Made by a program: the position numbers and the translations under genes
Notes under the pieces: generated by a model
The model's database searches: none
What the model was told of the DNA's origin: nothing
Seen by the model: only the letters and a program-made list of their open reading frames with translations
Source of the DNA: CAWBJP01 sp963789165
Lineage (GTDB): Bacteria > Actinomycetota > Acidimicrobiia > IMCC26256 > BP-133
DNA: 64,000 bases
Direction of reading: 5' to 3'
Assembly: GCA_963789165.1 (NCBI GenBank)
Contig: CAWBJP010000012.1
Span: 372,001-436,000, forward strand
Part shown: positions 41,358-51,012 of the stretch, piece after piece
Layout of the letters: the number at the start of each line of letters is the position of its first letter
Numbering within the stretch: the stretch's first letter is position 1

Positions 41358-43124
41358 CCCGGCCTCCCGTGACAGCCGTCTGAGCCCGAGTCGGTGTAGG
41401 TGCCGCCGGCCACCGGGACGAAGCGCCAGTCGTAGGAATCGGCCCGTAGGGTGAGGCGCAGCACTCCGAAGACCGTGTTGTTGCGGGCTTCGCTGTTGGG
41501 CTTGATCGTGTTGAAGTTGTACAGCGGCCGGCCGCCCGTACCGATGATGATCTCCCGGATGCCGTAGGCGCTGTCCGCGGTGCCGTCAGGGCGCTGGGGA
41601 GCGAATCGTTCGTAGATGTGGTCGTGGCCGTTGAGCACGAGGTCCGCCCCGTACTCGTACAGGGCATTCCAGAGCGGCTGCACCGCCGTGTCGTTGCCGT
41701 GGGCGCCGGAGTTGAACCGGGGGTGGTGCCAGAGCGCCACCGTGCAGGCGGCCTGCGAGGCGGCCAGGTCGGCCCGCAACCACTTCTCCTGAAGCGAACC
41801 GGTGGCGCAGCTCACCACCGAGCAGTTGCTGTTCAGCACGATCACGTGCCAGGCGCCGACGTCGTAGCTGTACCAGCCCTCACCCGCTTTGCCCGCCGCC
41901 GTCCCGAAGTAGCCGAAGTAGCCGGCGGCGCCCGTGGTGCCGTACTCGTGGTTGCCCACCACCGGGCGCGTCCGAGCCTTGTGCCGGCCCCAGGATGGTG
42001 CGTAGCAGTTCGAGTACTCCGATGCGCTGCCGCTCTCGTAGGCGTTGTCGCCCGTGGTGAAGACGGTCCCCGGGATGGCGTCGAGGAGGGCGGCGGTCTT
42101 CTCGTCGCCATTGACGCCGCAGACGGCGATGTCGCCCGCCCCCACCAGCGTGGCGACCGGTCCCGGGTCGACGTGGGGCGGGGCGGCGTGGTCGGCGTGG
42201 TCCCCGGCCCGCCGCCGGGCGCCGGGGGCGTCGTGGTCCCCGTCCCGCCGGGACGAAGTGCCGCGCTCCCGCCGGGCGAAGGCGGGTCGGGGAGGGCCGC
42301 CATCCCCATGACCGGCTGGTTGAGGCGGAGGCCGCCGGTGGAGCCGTAGAAGGTGGCGTCGCCGAAGGAGAAGATGCCGCCGTCGGATGCCACCAGCCAG
42401 TAGCCCTGGCCCGGAGGGGGTGGCGGCCATACCCACCACGGGCTGGTTGAGGCGGAGGCCGCCGATGGAGCCGTAGAAGGTGGCGTCGCCGAAGGAGAAG
42501 ATGCCGCCGTCGGAAGCGACCAGCCAGTAGCCCCGCCCGGAGGGGGTGGCGGCCATACCCACCACCGGCTGGTTGAGGCGGATGCCGCCCAGCGAACCCC
42601 AGAACGCGGCGTCGCCCTGGGCGAACACTCCGCCGTCGACGGCCGCCATCCAGTAGCCGGCTGCCGGTGCCGGTGGAGGCCATGGTGACGATCGCTTCGG
42701 TGGGCCGGACCACCACCGAGCCCAGGGGCGATGCCTGCCCGAAGGCTTCGACCGTGCCCGTCCGGTTGGCCATCCAGTACCCGTCACCCTGGGGTCGGGC
42801 GGCGAAGGCGGCGATGTCGTTGACCTCCGAAGACCGCGACCCGAAGTCGGCGGCGTCGCCGTGGGCGAAGACGTCGCCGTCGTCGTCGACCATCCAGTAG
42901 CCCCGGCCGGAGGGGTGGGCGCCATCCCGGCCAGTTCGGCCGCCGCGTTCTGGGTGGTGCCCGTGGAACTCCGCGGCGCCGAAGGAGAAGACGCCGCCGT
43001 CGGCGGCGAACATCCAGTAGCCCCCGGCTGTCCCGGCCGCCTCCGCGCCCGTTGAAGGGATGGAGCCGGGCGTGACGGTGGCGGCGACGAAGAGCAGGGC
43101 GACCACGACCAGTTTCCCTCGCAT
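41351..43124 (-). CDS. Secreted metallophosphoesterase with N-terminal GYW...DGG repeats (five frame breaks)
   Basis: The reconstruction gives about 590 residues. A signal peptide (RGKLVVVALLFVAATVTPGS) is followed by about six repeats of the type GYWLVASDGGIFSFGDATFY/GSIGGLRLNQPVVGMAATPSG (about 42 residues each), then a Thr/Pro linker. The C-terminal calcineurin-like phosphoesterase has GAGDIAVCG, TTGDNAYESG, VVGNHEYGTTG, ALWHHPRFNSG and LNGHDHIYERFAPQ, the five metal-binding blocks. Breaks lie near 42961 (+1), 42913 (-1), 42665 (+1), 42411 (+1) and 42170 (-1). They compensate so that every family segment is recoverable. The catalytic part is intact in one frame. The substrate is unknown. 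Repeats are shared with the protein at 1003-2934. Confidence 0.75.
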
Positions 43125-43272
43125 GTTTGAGGTGTCGGCAGCCGAACTAGTCCGATTGATGGCTGGCGGTCGGATTTGACTAGTTCTTGAGGGAAGAGTG
43201 AGCCATCCTGGCCGGATACCCTGAAGGCGTGTCGCCCGTGCTGACGGTGATCGCCTGCAGCTCTACCGGGAG

Positions 43273-44351
43273 ATGTGGGAGGACGAACTGGAGGCGGCCG
43301 CCCTCTACCGGGCACTGGCCGCAGCCTCGGGTGGACGCCGGGGCCAGGTGCTGAGCCGGCTGGCCGAATCCGAGGAGCGCCACGCCGCCCACTGGGAGCG
43401 GTACCTGCGGGAAGCGGGGGTCACCGACCTGCGACAAGCGGCGCGTCTCGGTGCGTACCCGGTTCCTCGGGGCGAATGGCCCGCCGTTTCGGCACCGATG
43501 CGGTGTTGCCCCTCGTGCTGCGCCTGGAGGCGGCCGACGCGGCCAAGTACCGGGACATGCCCGAGGCGCCCGAGGCCATGTCGAACGAGGAGATGGCCCA
43601 CGGCCGGGCGGTGGCGGCGCTGGAGGGCGACTCCCAGGGCACCCAGATCGCCCGCTCGGAAGGGCGCCACCGGGTCAGCGCCGGCGGAGCCCTGCGGGCC
43701 GCCGTGTTCGGGGTCAGCGACGGGCTGGTGTCCAACCTGCTGCTGGTGCTGGGCGTGGCCGGCGGCACCTCGAACCGCAACGTCATCCTGCTGGCCGCCC
43801 TGGCCGGCCTGCTGGCCGGGGCGTTCTCCATGGCCGCCGGCGAATGGGTGTCGGTGACATCCCAGCGGGAGCTGTACGAGCGTGAGATCCAGGTCGAGCG
43901 GGAGGAGCTGAGCGCCTTCCCCGAAGAAGAGGCAGAGGAGCTCTCGCTCATCTACCAGGCCAAGGGACTCTCCGAGGAGGAGGCCGTCGCTCTGGCCCGG
44001 CAGATCATGCGCCGGCCGGCCAGTGCCCTCGACACCCTCACCCGGGAGGAGCTCGGCCTGTCGGCGGAGGACCTCGGGTCGCCCTGGGTGGCGGCGGGCT
44101 CTTCGTTCGCCGCCTTCGCCGCGGGCGCCTTCGTGCCCGTGGTTCCCTTCCTCTTCGGGTCGGGGACCGCGCCGCTGATCATCGCCGCCGTCGCGTCCGG
44201 CATCACCCTGGCCGGCGTGGGGGCGGTCATCGCCCTGCTCACCGGCCGCCGCCCGGCTCGGGGAGCGGCGAGGATGGTGGCCATCGCCGCCACCGTGGGC
44301 TTGGCCAGCCACCTCATCGGGCGCCTCATCGGCGCCGGCGTGTCGGTCTAG
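43273..44351 (+). CDS. Ferritin-like domain fused to VIT1/CCC1-type Fe/Mn transporter (two frame breaks)
   Basis: About 358 residues after repair. Residues 1-60 are ferritin-like (WEDELEAAALYRALAAA, RLAESEERHAAHWERYLREA), with the E...ExxH iron-ligand pattern. The frame shifts by +1 near 43430 and +1 near 43477 to give MARRFGTDAVLPLVLRLEAA. The transporter part begins ALRAAVFGVSDGLVSNLLLV, with five membrane helices and GEWVSVTSQRELYEREIQVE. The family exports or stores ferrous iron or manganese. The true start is uncertain: LQLYRE upstream of the ATG also fits the family, and no standard start codon precedes it. The stop shares CTAG with the convergent ilvA stop. Confidence 0.85.
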
Positions 44352-45574
44352 CCGCCCGGCGACGTCAGAGCGGCGCCACCCGGAAGCCGGCGCTGATCGA
44401 TGGCCCGGAGCACCTCGTCCCGATGGGACGGGTCGCGCGTCTCCAGGGTGAGGTGCACCTCCACCTGGTCCACGGGCAGATCCACGCCCGAGCGGTGGTG
44501 CTCCACGTCGACGACATTCAGGCCCAGGTCGGCCAGGGCCCCGGTCAGGCGGTGGAGCTCCCCGGGCCGGTCATGGAGGGCGACGCGGATCAGGAGGTAA
44601 CGGCCGGCGGCCGTGAGCCCGTGCCGGATGACCCGCATGAGCAGGGTGGGATCCACGTTGCCGCCCGAGAGCACCAGGCAGGTCGGCTCGCCCGTCCCGG
44701 CGGGCAGGCGCCCGGCCAGAGCCGCGGCCAGGGGCGCGGCGCCGGCCGGCTCCACCACCGTCTTGGCCCGTTCCAGCAGCACCAGGAGGGCCCGGGAGAT
44801 GTCCTCCTCGCCCACCGTGACGACCTCGTCCACCAGCGCAGACACATGGGCCAGGGTGAGGTCGGAGACCCGTTTGTTGGCGATGCCGTCGGCCATGGTG
44901 TCGAGGCGGGGCAGGGTGACGGGATGGCCGGCGGCCAGGGCCGCGGTCATCGACGCCGCGCCCTCGGCTTCCACCCCGACCACCCGGCACCCGGGATGGG
45001 TGGCCTTGAGCGCGGCCGCCACCCCGCTGATCAACCCGCCCCCGCCCACGGCGAGGACGAAGGTGCCCGCTTCGGGAGCCTGTTCGGCCAGTTCGAGACC
45101 GACCGTGCCCTGACCGGCGATGACGTCGCGGTCGTCAAAGGGAGAGACGAAGACCGCGCCTGTGCGCAGGGTGTGCTCCAGCGCCGCCTCCAGCGCGTCG
45201 TCGAAGACCGCGCCGCCGAGGCGGACCTCGGCGCCGTAGCCCCGGGTGGCGGCCACCTTGGGCAGAGGGGCGGTGGCGGGCATGAAGATGGTGGCGGGCA
45301 CGTCGAGCAGCGAGGCGGCCAGGGCCACCCCTTGAGCGTGGTTGCCGGCGCTGGCCGCCACCACTCCGGCCGCCCGCTCGGTGTCCGTGAGCCGGCAGAT
45401 CCGGTGGTAGGCGCCCCGGATCTTGAAGGAACCCGTGCGCTGGGTGTGCTCGGCCTTGAGGAGCAGCGGGCGTCCCGCCAGGCGCGACAGATGCTCGCTC
45501 TCCAGGACCGGAGTACGCCGGATCACGGGGGCGACGAGACGGCGAGCCGCCTCGATCTCCTCCCGGCTTACCAG
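44348..45574 (-). CDS. ilvA: Threonine ammonia-lyase with C-terminal ACT domain, apparent CTG start
   Basis: 408 residues if read from CTG 45574. The N-terminus (LVSREEIEAARRLVAPVIRR) then matches the usual family start. The PLP lysine lies in TQRTGSFKIRGAYHRI, the phosphate-binding glycine loop is LAVGGGGLISGVAAAL, and SAGNHAQGVALAA is present. The C-terminal 75 residues form an ACT regulatory domain (LIRVALHDRPGELHRLTGAL). It deaminates threonine to 2-oxobutanoate for isoleucine synthesis or catabolism. The single short ACT domain fits the shorter (TdcB-like) class. No ATG, GTG or TTG is available near the expected start; GTG 45526 would truncate the first helix. Confidence 0.88.
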   Translation of the reverse strand: MVSREEIEAARRLVAPVIRRTPVLESEHLSRLAGRPLLLKAEHTQRTGSFKIRGAYHRICRLTDTERAAGVVAASAGNHAQGVALAASLLDVPATIFMPATAPLPKVAATRGYGAEVRLGGAVFDDALEAALEHTLRTGAVFVSPFDDRDVIAGQGTVGLELAEQAPEAGTFVLAVGGGGLISGVAAALKATHPGCRVVGVEAEGAASMTAALAAGHPVTLPRLDTMADGIANKRVSDLTLAHVSALVDEVVTVGEEDISRALLVLLERAKTVVEPAGAAPLAAALAGRLPAGTGEPTCLVLSGGNVDPTLLMRVIRHGLTAAGRYLLIRVALHDRPGELHRLTGALADLGLNVVDVEHHRSGVDLPVDQVEVHLTLETRDPSHRDEVLRAIDQRRLPGGAALTSPGG

Positions 45575-45660
45575 GCGGGCGGGGGACGAATGTGCTTCTT
45601 CGGACAGGAAGCGGATGCTACCGGGCGGCCGATCCGGATGGCCCCGGTACCATCCGAAGG

Positions 45661-46416
45661 GTGCCGAAGGGAGTGATCCGGGGCCGACCGTCCCGACGAA
45701 TGCTGGTTGCCGCCCTCGCCGTGGCTGGTGCGGTGGCCGTGGCCGTGGCCCTGGCGGTGGCGGCCGGGGGCGACGACGGTGGGGAGATGGCCACGGAGAC
45801 CTCCACGTCCACCACCACATCGGGGGCGAGCGGGACCGGACCTTCCTCACCGACCACCGCCACCACCGGCGGTTCGACCACCACCTCACGCCCCGGTGCG
45901 ACCTCCTCCTCCACGACCCCGTCCAATGTGCGGCCGGCGCCATGGAAGAACCCGGCGGTCCCCCGGTCCCAGGTACCGGCCGAGTTCCTCGAGGCATGGC
46001 AGAAGGCCGCCAACCGGTCCGACTGCGGCCTGCTCGTCCCCACCGTGCTCGGCCCCGAGATGGAAGGGGCGCTGGCCAAGACGTCCGACGTGAACAACAA
46101 CGAGGGCTGGAACATCCGCTACCGCAAGGCCGGAGCCATCGTCGAGGTGCTGGGCCTCTTCGATCGCGACGCCCGACCCGAGGAGCAGAAGCCGGCGTCG
46201 TTCTCCAGGACGTGGGCGGACGGGTCGGTGGCCCAGTACGGCCCCGATGATCCCGGAGGCCTCATGGGCGCCAACCTCGACCCCGAGGGGTCCGCCAACG
46301 AAGCTGTCCTGATCGTCACCGGCCAGCGCTGCGGCTACCGGATCTACGACACGCTGGGGAAGACCCACCTCGAGACGGTGTTCGAAGGTCTGCGTTTCGC
46401 CGAGGGCACGGAGTAG
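45661..46416 (+). CDS. Membrane-anchored exported protein of unknown function
   Basis: 251 residues from GTG 45661. A basic start (PKGVIRGRPSRRM) is followed by one hydrophobic helix (LVAALAVAGAVAVAVALAVA). A Ser/Thr-rich linker follows (about residues 40-80). The C-terminal domain of about 165 residues holds two cysteines (SDCGLLVPTVLGPE, TGQRCGYRIYDT). I do not recognise the family. The layout suggests an outside-facing domain on a flexible stalk. It is transcribed divergently from ilvA. Confidence 0.7.
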   Translation: MPKGVIRGRPSRRMLVAALAVAGAVAVAVALAVAAGGDDGGEMATETSTSTTTSGASGTGPSSPTTATTGGSTTTSRPGATSSSTTPSNVRPAPWKNPAVPRSQVPAEFLEAWQKAANRSDCGLLVPTVLGPEMEGALAKTSDVNNNEGWNIRYRKAGAIVEVLGLFDRDARPEEQKPASFSRTWADGSVAQYGPDDPGGLMGANLDPEGSANEAVLIVTGQRCGYRIYDTLGKTHLETVFEGLRFAEGTE

Positions 46417-46465
46417 CCCCCCGGAAGTCAGGGTCGAGGCAGGAAGTGTGGGTCGAGGCAGGACC

Positions 46466-48039
46466 TCAGGGGTCGAGGTAGATGAACCCCGCCCCCTCGT
46501 CGCGGAAGCTGACTCCGGCGCCGGTCAGGCTGGCGTCCCAGTCGCCCCGCGACCTCGGGGTTGGTCTCCTCCATGCCATGGTCGGCCACCAGGAGGAACG
46601 CCGTGTCGTCGAACGCCCCGGCGCCCTCGATGGCGGCCAGGATCTCGCCGATACGCCCGTCGGTGTCGGCCACCGCCGCCGCCGCGATCTCCGACCGGGG
46701 CCCGCCCGCGTGGAAGGCGGCGTCGGTCAACTGGAAGCTGACCCACATGAACGTCGGGCGTCGCGGATAGTCCTCGCCGAGATACCGACCCCGCCACAAC
46801 CCCACCGCCTGTTCCATGGCCAGGTGATCGATGATCGTGTTGAAGCGGTAGTCCCCAAGGGGCTGGGCGAAGGCCAGCGTGGTGTGGAGGGTGTCCTCCG
46901 GGCCGTTGGGGAACGGCGGGATCTCGCCCCGGCGGAAATAGTCGAAGGTGGAGTACGCGGCGCCGGTGTCGACCGGTTCGTTGACGGCGGCGGTGAAGGC
47001 CCCCGGATCATGGCGTCGCAGTGCGCCGAAAAGGGTCTCCACTCCGGCGGCCAGGTGCTGCATGGCTCCCGGCCAGGTGGCGGGGGAGTTGGTCGTCACC
47101 ACCTCACCGCTGGCCCGGTCCCACCAGGCGTTGTGGAGGATGTGGTGATGGCCGGGGTAGGTCCCGGTCAGCACCGAGGTGTGGTTGGCCAGCGTGACGG
47201 TGGGCATCCCGGCCAAGGCTCCGTGGCGAAACGCCGTCCCCATGGTCATGAGCCGGGCCACGTTGGGCGCCGCCCCCGATGCGGCCAGGCGGTACAGCGT
47301 GTTGGGATTGCATCCGTCGAGGAGGAATCCCACCACGTGACGGGGGCGGGGGCCGGCCGGTTGAAGGAGATCGGTGAGGGCCTCGCCGTCCTGGCGGGCG
47401 AGGTAGGCGTCGGAGCGGGGCCGGCCGTCGAGCCCCACGCCCGGTCCCCGGGCGCAGCCCCATCAGGGCGGCCAGCGTGGGCGCGACGTCGATGAGCCGG
47501 CAGGAGCGGTCCAGCATCCCGAGGGAGCGGACGCCCCGCCCCGCCAGCACGAAGGGGGCCCGGGCCTGGACGACATCCAGCGAGCCGTGCTCGCCCCGGT
47601 GTCCGCCGCGTTCCTCGTAGTTGTGGGCGGCGGAATGGACCACGCACAGATCGGGAGCCATGGGGGCGTCGAAGAACTGGGCCACCTGCTCGTAGCCGTG
47701 GGGATAGGCGTTCTCGGACCGGGTGGGAAAGCGACCGGCGGCCTCGGCGTCGTAGCCGGCGAAGCGGTCGGGGGACTGGTCGGCGAGCGGGTCGGCGCCC
47801 TCCACGGAAAGAATCTCGTAGGTGAAGGGTTCCGGTGACCTGCCGCCGCCTGTGCGCCGGCGGGAGAACCGCACCTGCCCGTCCGCCGAGTGGGCCTCGT
47901 AGGCGCCGTCCCGCACGGTGAGGACCATCTCCACCACCGCCGCCAGTTCCGGGGCGCAGAGCACCTCGAGCGCGGCGGCGGCCGAGGCGGCCCGCTCCGG
48001 TCCGGGCCCCGCAGTGGGCGGCGGAAGGTCAGGGTTCAC
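46466..48039 (-). CDS. Alkaline-phosphatase-superfamily phosphodiesterase with permuted motif order (two frame breaks)
   Basis: About 523 residues after repair. The first 210 residues hold what is normally the C-terminal part of NPP-type enzymes: NYEERGGHRGEHGSLDVV (metal-binding His) and CRLIDVAPTLAALMGLRPG. After a +1 break near 47443 the chain continues GVGLDGRPRSDAYLARQDGE. It then enters the normal N-terminal part: HVVGFLLDGCNPNTLYRL (metal Asp), GMPTVTLANHTSVLTG (nucleophile Thr), SFQLTDAAFHAGGP (AspxxxHis) and LLVADHGMEETNPEV (AspHis). A +1 break near 46548 leads to the end (DWDASLTGAGVSFRDEGAGF, IYLDP). No metal-binding His follows DHGM, so the fold appears circularly permuted. The substrate is unknown. 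The start is GTG, divergent from rplM. Confidence 0.72.
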
Positions 48040-48160
48040 TGCTCATTGGTTCGACGGCCCGCTGGTTGCCCCTCCTCCCGGGGGCGCTGGTAACCTGTTC
48101 GGTCGGTCCGAAAAGTTTTCGTGGCCGGGCTTCCTGAACGTCGATGAAAGGACCGCGCGG

Positions 48161-48616
48161 GTGCGCACCTTCTCCCCCAAAGCAGCCGATATCACCCGGG
48201 CCTGGCACGTGGTCGATGCCGAGGGTCTCGTGCTCGGCCGCCTGGCCAGCGAGGTGGCCAAGGTCCTGCGCGGCAAGCACAAGCCCATCTACGCCCCCCA
48301 CGTCGACACGGGTGACTTCGTCGTGGTGGTGAACGCCGCTCGCATCGCGGTCGACCCCAAGAAGGGCGCCGACAAGCGCTACTACCGCCATTCCGGCTAC
48401 CCCGGAGGGCTCCGGTCGGAGACGCTGGCCGAGCTCATGGCCCGGGACCCGGAGCGCGTCATCAGGCTGGCGGTGAAGGGGATGCTCCCCAAAGGCCCAC
48501 TCGGCCGGAAGATGATCAAGAAGTTGAAGATCCATGCCGGCCCCACCCACCCCCACGCCGCCCAACAGCCCCAACCCCTGGTCCTGCGCTACGCCCGGCG
48601 GGCCCGGACCGCCTAG
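48161..48616 (+). CDS. rplM: 50S ribosomal protein L13
   Basis: 151 residues from GTG 48161: MRTFSPKAADITRAWHVVDA, EGLVLGRLASEVAKVLRGKH and AVKGMLPKGPLGRKMIKKLK. AAAGGA lies upstream at a good distance. An upstream in-frame extension lacks similarity. It is an early-assembly large-subunit protein, in an operon with rpsI. Confidence 0.97.
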   Translation: MRTFSPKAADITRAWHVVDAEGLVLGRLASEVAKVLRGKHKPIYAPHVDTGDFVVVVNAARIAVDPKKGADKRYYRHSGYPGGLRSETLAELMARDPERVIRLAVKGMLPKGPLGRKMIKKLKIHAGPTHPHAAQQPQPLVLRYARRARTA

Positions 48617-48623
48617 GAGGATC

Positions 48624-49016
48624 GTGCCCAAGCCCCTCATCCAGACGACCGGACGGCGCAAGGAGGCCGTGGCGCGTGTGCGGCTACGTCCCGGTACCGG
48701 GATCATCCGCTGCAACAAGCGCCCCTTCGAGGGGTTCTTTCCCAACGCCACCCACCGGATGATCGTCACCGAACCACTGCGCCTCACGCAGACGGCCGAG
48801 GTCTACGACGTCGACGCCACGCTCGACGGTGGCGGCGTGAGCGGCCAGGCGGGCGCCATGCGCCTCGGGATCGCCCGGGCCCTGGTGACGCTTGATCCGG
48901 ACCTGCGGGCTCAGGTCAAGAAGGCGGGGCTGCTGACCCGCGACGCCCGGGAGAAGGAGCGCAAGAAGTACGGCCTGAAGAAGGCCCGCAAGGCTCCGCA
49001 GTACTCCAAGCGCTGA
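48624..49016 (+). CDS. rpsI: 30S ribosomal protein S9
   Basis: 130 residues from GTG 48624 with TAGGAGG upstream: TTGRRKEAVARVRLRPGTG, GGGVSGQAGAMRLGIARALV and the C-terminal ARKAPQYSKR that reaches the P-site tRNA. Seven bases separate it from rplM. Confidence 0.98.
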   Translation: MPKPLIQTTGRRKEAVARVRLRPGTGIIRCNKRPFEGFFPNATHRMIVTEPLRLTQTAEVYDVDATLDGGGVSGQAGAMRLGIARALVTLDPDLRAQVKKAGLLTRDAREKERKKYGLKKARKAPQYSKR

Positions 49017-49032
49017 TTCTGCGGCACCGGGC

Positions 49033-50377
49033 ATGACCCTCCGCTTCGGCACCGACGGGGTGCGAGGGGTGGCGAATGTCGACCTCACCCCCGAGTTGAC
49101 CGTGGCTCTGGGTCGGGCCGCGGCCCGGGCTCTCGGGGTGGACCGTCCCTTCGTGGTCGGCCGGGACACGCGGCGCTCGGGTCCGATGCTGGAGGCGGCC
49201 CTGGCGGCCGGACTGGCCGCCGAAGGCGCCGATGTGGAACTGGCCGGTGTCCTGCCCACCCCGGCCGTGGCCTATCTGGCCCAGACCGGGGACGTCCCGG
49301 GGGCGGTGATCTCCGCCAGCCACAACCCGTTCTCCGACAACGGCATCAAGTTCTTCGCCCGGGGCGGGCGGAAGCTGACCGACGAGATCGAAGCTCGGGT
49401 CGAAGCGGAGCTCGACGCGCTCCTGGCCGGGCCGCCGCCGCCCGGCCCGGCGGGAGCAGGGGTGGGAACGGTCCGGGGGTCCGCAGATCCGCTGACGGGC
49501 TACCGCGATCATCTGGAAGCGGCGCTGGAAGGCCGCCGGCTTCAGGGGCTGCGCGTGGTGATCGATTGTGGCCACGGCGCGGCCTCGCCGGTCGCCTTCC
49601 CGGTTCTCGACCGGCTCGGGGCCAAGGTCGAGGTCCGGAACGCCGAGCCCGACGGAACCAACATCAACCACCGCTCCGGCGCCACCCATCCGGAAGGCCT
49701 GCGAGCCGAGGTGGTGGCCACCGGCGCCCAGGCCGGGTTGGCCTTCGACGGTGACGCCGACCGGCTCATCGCGGTGGACGAAAAGGGCGGGCTGGTGGAT
49801 GGCGACCATCTGCTGGCCATCGCCGCACTCGACCTGCGGGAACGGGGCCGTCTCCGCCACAACGCCGTGGTGGCCACGGTGATGGCCAACCTCGGTTTCC
49901 GGCGGGCCATGGCCGAGCACGGCATCCGGATGGTGGAGACCCCGGTGGGGGACCGCTCCGTGCTCGAAGCCATGGAAGCCCAGGATCTCGTCCTGGGCGG
50001 CGAGCAGTCCGGACACCTGATCTTCTCGGAGTTGGCCACCACCGGCGACGGGCTGCTCTCCGGCCTCGTCCTCCTCGACGTGATGGTCCGCAGCGCACGC
50101 CCGCTCTCTCAGCTCGCGTCGGTGGTGACCAAACTCCCCCAGGTGCTCCACAACGTCCGGGTCGCCAGCCGGGAGGGGCTGGAGGAGGCGCAGACCCTTC
50201 TGGGAGGAGGTGCGGGCGGTGGAGGCCGAGCTGGGTGACGCCGGCCGTGTCCTGGTGCGGCCCTCGGGCACCGAACCGGTGGTGAGGATCATGGTCGAAG
50301 CCGCCTCCGCCGAAGCCGCCGAAGCCTGCACCGCCCGCCTCGAAGCCGCTCTCACCGGCATTCTCGGTTCCGGCTGA
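49033..50377 (+). CDS. glmM: Phosphoglucosamine mutase (frame break near 50200)
   Basis: About 447 residues. It starts TLRFGTDGVRGVANVDLTPE. The phosphoserine loop is VISASHNPFSDNGIKFF, the metal loop AFDGDADRLIAVD and the sugar loop VLGGEQSGHLIFSE. One extra base near 50200 shifts the frame to FWEEVRAVEAELGDAGRVLV, then the phosphate-binding RPSGTEPVVRIMVEAASAEA and the stop at 50375. It converts glucosamine-6-phosphate to glucosamine-1-phosphate for peptidoglycan precursors. It follows rpsI, the usual order. Confidence 0.96.
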
Positions 50378-50431
50378 GCTTGTGCAGCAGTTGCAGTAGT
50401 GTCCCGCACGCCCACGCTGAAGGAGGCTTCC

Positions 50432-50782
50432 ATGAAACGTACGCCGCAAGAGGTCTTCCAGCACCACGCCGAGGCCCTCATCGCCGGCAAGATCGACGAC
50501 ATCGTGGCCGACTACGCCGACGACGCCGTCTTCATCACCCCGTCGGGGGTACTACGAGGCAAGGACGGGATACGCCAGGCGTTCACCGACCTTCTCTCCG
50601 ACCTGCCCAATGCCGAATGGGCGGTCCCGACCCAGATCTTCGAGGGGAACGTCCTGTTCATCGAATGGACCGCTGACTCCGCCGACGCCAGAGCCGACGA
50701 CGGGATCGACACCTTCGTCTTCGGCAAGGACGGCGAGATCGAGGTCCAGACCGTCCGCTACACCCTTCAGCGGAAGAGCTGA
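50432..50782 (+). CDS. SnoaL/NTF2-like small protein
   Basis: 116 residues starting at ATG 50432 behind AAGGAGG. The alpha+beta cone pattern of NTF2-like proteins is clear: EVFQHHAEALIAGKIDDIVA, DYADDAVFITPSGVLRGKDG and FIEWTADSADARADDGIDTF. Family members include isomerases, hydrolases and binding proteins with a central pocket. The substrate cannot be predicted. There is no signal peptide. Confidence 0.8.
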   Translation: MKRTPQEVFQHHAEALIAGKIDDIVADYADDAVFITPSGVLRGKDGIRQAFTDLLSDLPNAEWAVPTQIFEGNVLFIEWTADSADARADDGIDTFVFGKDGEIEVQTVRYTLQRKS

Positions 50783-50788
50783 GCACCG

Positions 50789-50992
50789 TCATTCGCGCTT
50801 TTCCTGCCGGAGTCGCCTGAGCAGCGGGATCGCCGCGATCTTCTCGTCAGTGAGCTCGCCCCAGAGGGGTTCACTCGCCGGGCCCCTCCGCCCAGGGGTC
50901 CGGATCACCCGGTCCGGAGTCACGATCAGGTCGACGTAGACGTCGTGGGCGGTGGTGGGGATCACGCCCGCGATCGTGACGGGGGCCGGGCC
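50789..50992 (-). pseudogene. 3' fragment resembling a 5-formyltetrahydrofolate cyclo-ligase family gene
   Basis: About 67 codons resemble the C-terminus of that family: VTIAGVIPTTAHDVYVDLIV and TPDRVIRTP, ending LTDEKIAAIPLLRRLRQEK. Upstream, the frame continues only as an antisense shadow of the neighbouring hydrolase gene, and no catalytic N-terminus is present. It is therefore probably a remnant left by a deletion or rearrangement. Alternatively it is a short independent protein; no good start is visible. Confidence 0.45.
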
Positions 50993-51012
50993 GGCGGGGC
51001 ATGAACCTCCGG

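Noticed and set aside
44348..44351. Shared CTAG at the convergent stops of the VIT gene and ilvA as a regulatory site
   Set aside because: A four-base palindromic stop overlap is a common result of compact convergent genes.
48040..48160. Promoter TTGCCC/TAACCT upstream of rplM
   Set aside because: The spacer is about 19 bases and both hexamers are weak, so I do not list it as a feature.
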